Of a DNA stretch of 64,000 nucleotides, positions 60,000-64,000 are shown one piece after another (position 1 is the stretch's first letter; every line of letters begins with the position of its first letter). The DNA is taken from NCBI RefSeq assembly GCF_014467235.1, contig NZ_NKHP01000004.1:140351-204350 (forward strand), written 5' to 3'. This stretch comes from Xenorhabdus indica. Its GTDB lineage: Bacteria; Pseudomonadota; Gammaproteobacteria; Enterobacterales; Enterobacteriaceae. The notes under the pieces are model-generated. The model did not search any database and was not told the origin of the DNA. It saw only the letters and a program-made list of their open reading frames with translations. Both the position numbers and the translations under genes were made by a program.

Positions 60000-61742
60000 A
60001 TGGTGACTAGCCGCCAGCATTACCGCGAAAAAGTTTCTCAGATGATCAGTTGGGGACACTGGTTCGCTCTGTTCAATATTATGTTCAGTCTTGTGCTGGG
60101 CAGTCGCTATTTATTTGCATCGGATTGGCCGGGTTCACTGTTTGGTCGCATCTATGCGCTGGTCAGTTGGCTCGGTCATTTCAGCTTCATTGTTTTCACC
60201 ATTTATTTATTGGTGTTATTCCCGCTGACATTTATTGTTATGTCACAGAGGTTGCTACGATTCCTTTCTGCCACCGTGGCAACGGCAGGGTTAACACTGT
60301 TGATACTTGATTCCTCCATCTATGTGCGTTTTCACCTACACCTGACACCACTGGTTTGGGATCTGGTAACCAACCCAGAACAAGGTGAACGGGCAAGAGA
60401 ATGGCAACTGATGTTCATCTGCATACCAGTTATTTTTTTGGTACAGATGCTATACGGTACGTGGAGTTGGCAAAAATTACGTAGCCTGAATCGACAAAAG
60501 TTCGGCAAACCATTAGCTGCTGTATTTATCACAGCTTTTGTTGCTTCCCATATAATGTATATCTGGGCAGATGCCAATTTCTATCGGCCTATTACCATGC
60601 AACGTTCGAACTTACCACTTTCACACCCAATGACAGCACGTAAGTTTCTTGAAAAGCATGGTCTGCTGGATAAGCAGGAGTACCAGCGTCGTATAAGCCA
60701 GCAAGGCAATCCTTCTGCTCTGACAGTTGAATATCCATTGAATACGTTATCTTACCGTGATAGCGGACGCGGTTATAATTTATTGTTATTGGTTGTAGAT
60801 GGTTTGGATAATGATGACATTACCACTAATGAGATGCCATTCCTTGAGCGATTCACAAAAAATAACATCCAGTTTACCCAGCATTTCAGCACTGGTATGC
60901 AGAACGATACTGCGTTATTCGGATTATTCTACGGCATATCATCTGGCTATCTGGATGGTATTCTTTACAGCAGAAAATCTTCGGCACTTATAGATGCCTT
61001 GACTCATCAAGGGTATCAGTTTGGTTTATACTCATCAGATGGATTCAAAACCCCACTTTACCGCCAAGCTATTTTAACTGACTATTCACTCCCCAACGTT
61101 GACAAACCCAATGACAGCTTAACTTTAGAACAATGGCAACAGTGGCTAAATTTACGTAATAACACAACACCATGGTTTTCATTCTTAAACTTGAATGGTA
61201 TTCCACCTTCATCAGATAAAGTTGACAAGAAAACACTGGATGTTGAAATCAATAATGTTCTGGACACCTTGATACATAAAGGTGCCTTAAACAATACCAT
61301 CATTGTTATTACTGCTAAACATGGCAGCACCATTACAAACTCTCCACCAAAATGGTTTACAGGCGATAAGTTTAATCGTCAACAGATGCACGTTCCACTG
61401 ATTATCCACTGGCCAGGCACACCAGCACAAACTATTAACAAACTGACTAGCCATCAGGATATCATGACAACATTAATGCAACGTTTACTGCATGTCAGTA
61501 ATATCCCCGATGATTATTCGCAAGGAGAAGATCTTTTCAGAGCTCAAAGAGATACTCCTTGGCTGATCACTGGTGAAAATGGTTCATTAATTGTGACAAC
61601 ATCTCAAAACACAATCTACCTTTCCAAGAATGGCGAATACCATCTGTACGACCTAAATGGCAATGAGATCCAAGATACCAAACCCAATCTGACTCAGTTG
61701 TTACAAATACTAACTGAAATTAAACGATTTTTAGCAAATTAA
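60000..61742 (+). CDS. yejM: Inner-membrane protein YejM (PbgA/LapC), regulator of LPS synthesis
   Basis: Essential inner-membrane protein that binds periplasmic LPS and controls LapB-FtsH proteolysis of LpxC. The 580-residue protein has five N-terminal membrane segments (about 20-190), a basic linker near 205-250, and a periplasmic sulfatase/alkaline-phosphatase-like domain (about 250-580) starting at LLLLVVDGL. Long N-terminal stretches equal E. coli YejM. The gene order yejL-yejM-proL is the same as in E. coli. Confidence 0.96.
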   Translation: MVTSRQHYREKVSQMISWGHWFALFNIMFSLVLGSRYLFASDWPGSLFGRIYALVSWLGHFSFIVFTIYLLVLFPLTFIVMSQRLLRFLSATVATAGLTLLILDSSIYVRFHLHLTPLVWDLVTNPEQGERAREWQLMFICIPVIFLVQMLYGTWSWQKLRSLNRQKFGKPLAAVFITAFVASHIMYIWADANFYRPITMQRSNLPLSHPMTARKFLEKHGLLDKQEYQRRISQQGNPSALTVEYPLNTLSYRDSGRGYNLLLLVVDGLDNDDITTNEMPFLERFTKNNIQFTQHFSTGMQNDTALFGLFYGISSGYLDGILYSRKSSALIDALTHQGYQFGLYSSDGFKTPLYRQAILTDYSLPNVDKPNDSLTLEQWQQWLNLRNNTTPWFSFLNLNGIPPSSDKVDKKTLDVEINNVLDTLIHKGALNNTIIVITAKHGSTITNSPPKWFTGDKFNRQQMHVPLIIHWPGTPAQTINKLTSHQDIMTTLMQRLLHVSNIPDDYSQGEDLFRAQRDTPWLITGENGSLIVTTSQNTIYLSKNGEYHLYDLNGNEIQDTKPNLTQLLQILTEIKRFLAN

Positions 61743-61777
61743 TTGTTTAAAAATCAAGCACTCACTAAACAAGGGGC

Positions 61778-61805
61778 TTGCTTTGCGGATAAAAAAAGGT
61801 AATAT
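61778..61805 (+). promoter_or_regulatory. Promoter of the proline tRNA gene
   Basis: TTGCTT at 61778-61783 and TAATAT at 61800-61805 are 16 bp apart; the tRNA begins 12 bp after the -10 box. Confidence 0.6.
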
Positions 61806-61817
61806 AAGCAAAGTCAT

Positions 61818-61894
61818 CGGCATGTAGCGCAGCCTGGTAGCGCACCGTCATGGGGTGTCGGGGGTCGTAGGTTCAAATCCTATCATGCCGACCA
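61818..61894 (+). tRNA. proL: tRNA-Pro (anticodon GGG)
   Basis: A 77-base cloverleaf with acceptor stem CGGCATG/CATGCCG, the encoded 3' end ACCA, T-loop GGTTCAAATCC and anticodon GGG at 61852-61854. It is nearly identical to E. coli proL and lies after yejM as there. A terminator follows. Confidence 0.98.
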
Positions 61895-61905
61895 AATTTC
61901 CCTAG

Positions 61906-61935
61906 AAAAACCAACCTATTACGGTTGGTTTTTTT
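61906..61935 (+). terminator. Terminator of the proline tRNA
   Basis: AAAAACCAACC and GGTTGGTTTTT pair over 11 bp with a TATTAC loop, ending in a run of seven T residues. Confidence 0.9.
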
Positions 61936-62183
61936 ATGGATGGAATTTATTAAAAAAATATCTAATTATTCACCTTTACTAACCAATTTTCATACCATAA
62001 CAGAATATCGGAGATAAGGTGACCTCCGACTCCGTTAATGAAAGATGAAGGCGATAAGCACACCAAGCTACTCTGTTGATGGAGTAGGAGCATCAAATTT
62101 GACTGTTTGGACAGAATATGAATAGATACCTACAAACGCAATAATGTATACTCCCTACAATAGTACATGTTTAACTTGTTGAG

Positions 62184-63272
62184 ATGAAAATGAATCCGAA
62201 AAAAATTTTTATTGCCGGATATAATGTAGGCGGGTTCGGTGGAATGGAAACTGTTTTTAATAGTTTTCATAGAATAATGTCATCATCTAAAGATGGTTAT
62301 GATATATTATTCGTATTTTTTGAGGATAATTTTAAAAATCCTGACGATCAATGGCTTGGTGAGAAAAAATTCATTCGAATTAAATCGAATATTAGAAACA
62401 CAAAATTAAGAAGAATACATTTTGCATATGAATTTTCAAAGTTAATATTAGAATATAAACCGGAACATATCATTTCTTACGATTCTTTAACATGTTACAT
62501 ATCACTATGGGCCAGAAGATTTTGTTTTAAAAATACGAAAATTTTTTCTTGGCACCATTTCACATTGCATGGGCTCTATAAAATAGAATATACATTATTA
62601 GCAGATAAACACTTATCCATAAGCTCAGGAATTTCCAAACAGCTTTACGATATGGGAGCCAAGCCCAATACAGTGTATACTATTTATAATCCTATCACGC
62701 CAAAATATGAAACAATCAGTCGTTCAGAAAATGAATATTCTTTTTTATATTTAGGCAGAATTAATTTCGATGGGCAAAAGAATTTAAAAGAATTATTTTT
62801 TTCACTTTCTGGAATAAAAGGAAATTGGTTATTAAATATTGTTGGTTCAGGAGATACCCAAGAAATTGACAAACTAAAAGAGCTAGCTCATAATCTTAAA
62901 ATTGAGGATAAAATTAAATGGCATGGATGGCAACAAACCCCCTGGAAATATATAATAGAAAATATTAAAAATGTAACCTGTTTATTGCTAACTTCATCTT
63001 ATGAAGGTTTTGGAATGGTTCTATGCGAAGCAATATCCTATGGAATATATGTGATTAGCTCTGATTGTCAAACAGGGCCATCTGATATAATTAAAGATGG
63101 TATAAATGGAGAACTATATCCTTTAAATAATATAGATGCTTTATCTAATAAATTGCAGGCAATTGTAAATGGAAAGCAACTTCCTGATTATTCAACCATA
63201 AAAGAATCCATAACTGAATTTTATGATGATAAATATCATGACAGAGTTATCTCTGCATTAAATAAGGTATAA
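62184..63272 (+). CDS. LPS-core glycosyltransferase, family 4 (WaaB-like)
   Basis: A 362-residue GT-B glycosyltransferase. It follows E. coli WaaB (RfaB, LPS alpha-1,6-galactosyltransferase) through most of its length: GGFGGMETV near 12-20, SWHHFTLHG, LSISSGIS, TIYNPI, FLYLGRINFDGQK and the nucleotide-sugar site LLTSSYEGFGMVLCEAISYG, then SSDCQTGPSDIIKDGINGELYPL. Probably adds a hexose to LPS core or O-chain at the inner face of the membrane. Base composition is much AT-richer than upstream genes, and it starts just past tRNA-Pro, suggesting horizontal acquisition. Donor and acceptor cannot be read. Confidence 0.85.
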   Translation: MKMNPKKIFIAGYNVGGFGGMETVFNSFHRIMSSSKDGYDILFVFFEDNFKNPDDQWLGEKKFIRIKSNIRNTKLRRIHFAYEFSKLILEYKPEHIISYDSLTCYISLWARRFCFKNTKIFSWHHFTLHGLYKIEYTLLADKHLSISSGISKQLYDMGAKPNTVYTIYNPITPKYETISRSENEYSFLYLGRINFDGQKNLKELFFSLSGIKGNWLLNIVGSGDTQEIDKLKELAHNLKIEDKIKWHGWQQTPWKYIIENIKNVTCLLLTSSYEGFGMVLCEAISYGIYVISSDCQTGPSDIIKDGINGELYPLNNIDALSNKLQAIVNGKQLPDYSTIKESITEFYDDKYHDRVISALNKV

Positions 63273-63323
63273 AAAAAGTATCATGCATGTAACCAATAAT
63301 ATTATCAATGGTGATAATAAGCT

Positions 63324-64000
63324 ATGAAGATTTTCGTTATTAATCTAAAGAGTGAATCAGAACGTAGATTAGCCATGCAACAACAGGCTGACAGACTGAA
63401 TTTAAATATCGAGTTTATAGACGCGGTATACGGTTCTGGCTTGTCAGATACTTATCTTTCTGAAATAGTATATGATTATCCTGGATGCAAATTAACCAAA
63501 GGAGAAATAGGTTGCTCACTAAGTCATTTGCTTATTTATAAGAAAATAGTAGATGAGAATATCCAACATGCACTAATACTAGAAGATGATGCAATATTAT
63601 CTCAAGATCTAATAAATGCATTAAACGAAATAAAGTTGATTGACTGTGTGAGAAAACCAAATGTCTTTTTGCTATCACCACCAGAAAGTTATATAAAGAA
63701 TATTAAATTAAAATCAAGAAAATATGATATTTATTCTATTTATGAAGCATCTGGGGCTTATGGTTATATAATAAACAATAAATCAGCTAAACAATTAATC
63801 AGAAGAATGTCTCCACTAAAATGGGAGTGTGATATGTGGGGAGTTTTTAGAATGCAAAGAATTGTTAACGTGTACTGTTTATTACCTTCCATGGTGTTTA
63901 ATGGAGATACCAACAGTGTTTCTTCAACTTTACACAAAGAAAGAATTAAACAAAAAAAGCTCAGAGAAAATTATCGTCACTTATTAAAGAAAAAAGAACC
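63324..64000 (+). CDS. Family 25 LPS glycosyltransferase, 3' end beyond the window
   Basis: At least 225 codons from ATG 63324 to the window edge with no stop. It starts MKIFVINLKSESERR, typical of family 25 LOS/LPS glycosyltransferases (LpsA, Lex2B, LgtB type), with KGEIGCSLSHL and the catalytic LILEDDA (Glu87-Asp88-Asp89). GAYGYIINNKSAKQLI is also family-typical. It lies 51 bp after the WaaB-like gene in the same AT-rich block, so both are likely one operon of a surface-polysaccharide locus. Confidence 0.85.
   Translation, partial: MKIFVINLKSESERRLAMQQQADRLNLNIEFIDAVYGSGLSDTYLSEIVYDYPGCKLTKGEIGCSLSHLLIYKKIVDENIQHALILEDDAILSQDLINALNEIKLIDCVRKPNVFLLSPPESYIKNIKLKSRKYDIYSIYEASGAYGYIINNKSAKQLIRRMSPLKWECDMWGVFRMQRIVNVYCLLPSMVFNGDTNSVSSTLHKERIKQKKLRENYRHLLKKKE

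Noticed and set aside
62045..62125. 26-codon ORF between tRNA-Pro and the WaaB-like gene
   Set aside because: Amino acid composition looks protein-like, but there is no ribosome-binding site and I recognise no family. It could be the 3' fragment of a lost gene, which cannot be shown here.
61895..62183. Attachment-site repeat of the tRNA-Pro 3' end
   Set aside because: I looked for a second copy of the T-loop/acceptor segment downstream and found none within the window.
1..64000. CRISPR array, insertion sequence or prophage
   Set aside because: No regularly spaced repeats, transposase, integrase or phage structural genes were seen on either strand.

Overview
The window is a contiguous piece of a gammaproteobacterial chromosome of the order Enterobacterales. 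Gene order over long stretches is that of Escherichia coli (cobB-lolEDC-mfd; ndh-nagZ-thiK-lpoB-hinT-ycfH-holB-tmk-mltG-pabC-fabF-acpP-fabG-fabD-fabH-plsX-rpmF-yceD; yceF-rluC-rne; lysP-yeiE-yeiH-nfo; yejG-bcr-rsuA-radD-rplY-yejK-yejL-yejM-proL). The sequence is AT-richer than E. coli, carries an ERIC-like repeat, and many genes present in E. coli between these blocks are absent (nagK, ldtC, bhsA, ycfP, ycfL, ptsG/fhuE, fruA/fruB, yejABEF). This fits the Morganellaceae, most like Xenorhabdus or Photorhabdus; the genus is an inference from style, not from a search.

Layout. 1-3612 (minus): start of the sirtuin deacylase cobB and the LolCDE lipoprotein-release complex. 4058-7498 (plus): mfd, followed by an ERIC-like element. 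7614-23935 (minus): a divergent ycfJ/umoD relative, ndh, cell-wall recycling and synthesis genes (nagZ, lpoB, mltG), thiamine salvage (thiK), hinT, the DNA polymerase clamp-loader gene holB with tmk, and the complete type II fatty-acid cluster. 24077-32288: yceF, rluC, rne with a long leader, an SDR-like gene, yeeX, sbcB. 32406-43211 (minus): quinone D-lactate dehydrogenase, a PlaP-type putrescine importer with an elaborate leader, a TonB receptor plus ABC importer for iron-siderophore under a Fur-like box, and lysP.

43370-52811: yeiE/yeiH, nfo, a solitary fruK with a Cra-like operator, mtr with a TrpR-like operator, the EF-P paralogue efpL, two very small pilin-like ORFs in an AT-rich gap, lpxT and mepS. 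52903-61742: yejG, bcr, rsuA, radD, rplY with its leader, the nucleoid-associated yejK, yejL and the cardiolipin/LPS-regulating yejM. A proline tRNA (GGG) at 61818-61894 marks a boundary: beyond it the sequence is strongly AT-rich and encodes LPS-core type glycosyltransferases (a WaaB-like family 4 enzyme and a family 25 enzyme cut by the window end).

Most of the window is ordinary core genome. The parts that look least described are the leader of plaP (a 70-codon upstream ORF overlapping the plaP start, preceded by competing terminator-like hairpins), the ycfJ relative that has lost its glycine zipper, the apparently leaderless yceD promoter, the heptanucleotide tandem repeat at the start of bcr, the orphan fruK, and the mini pilin-like ORFs. 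No CRISPR array, transposase, integrase, prophage or toxin gene was seen.
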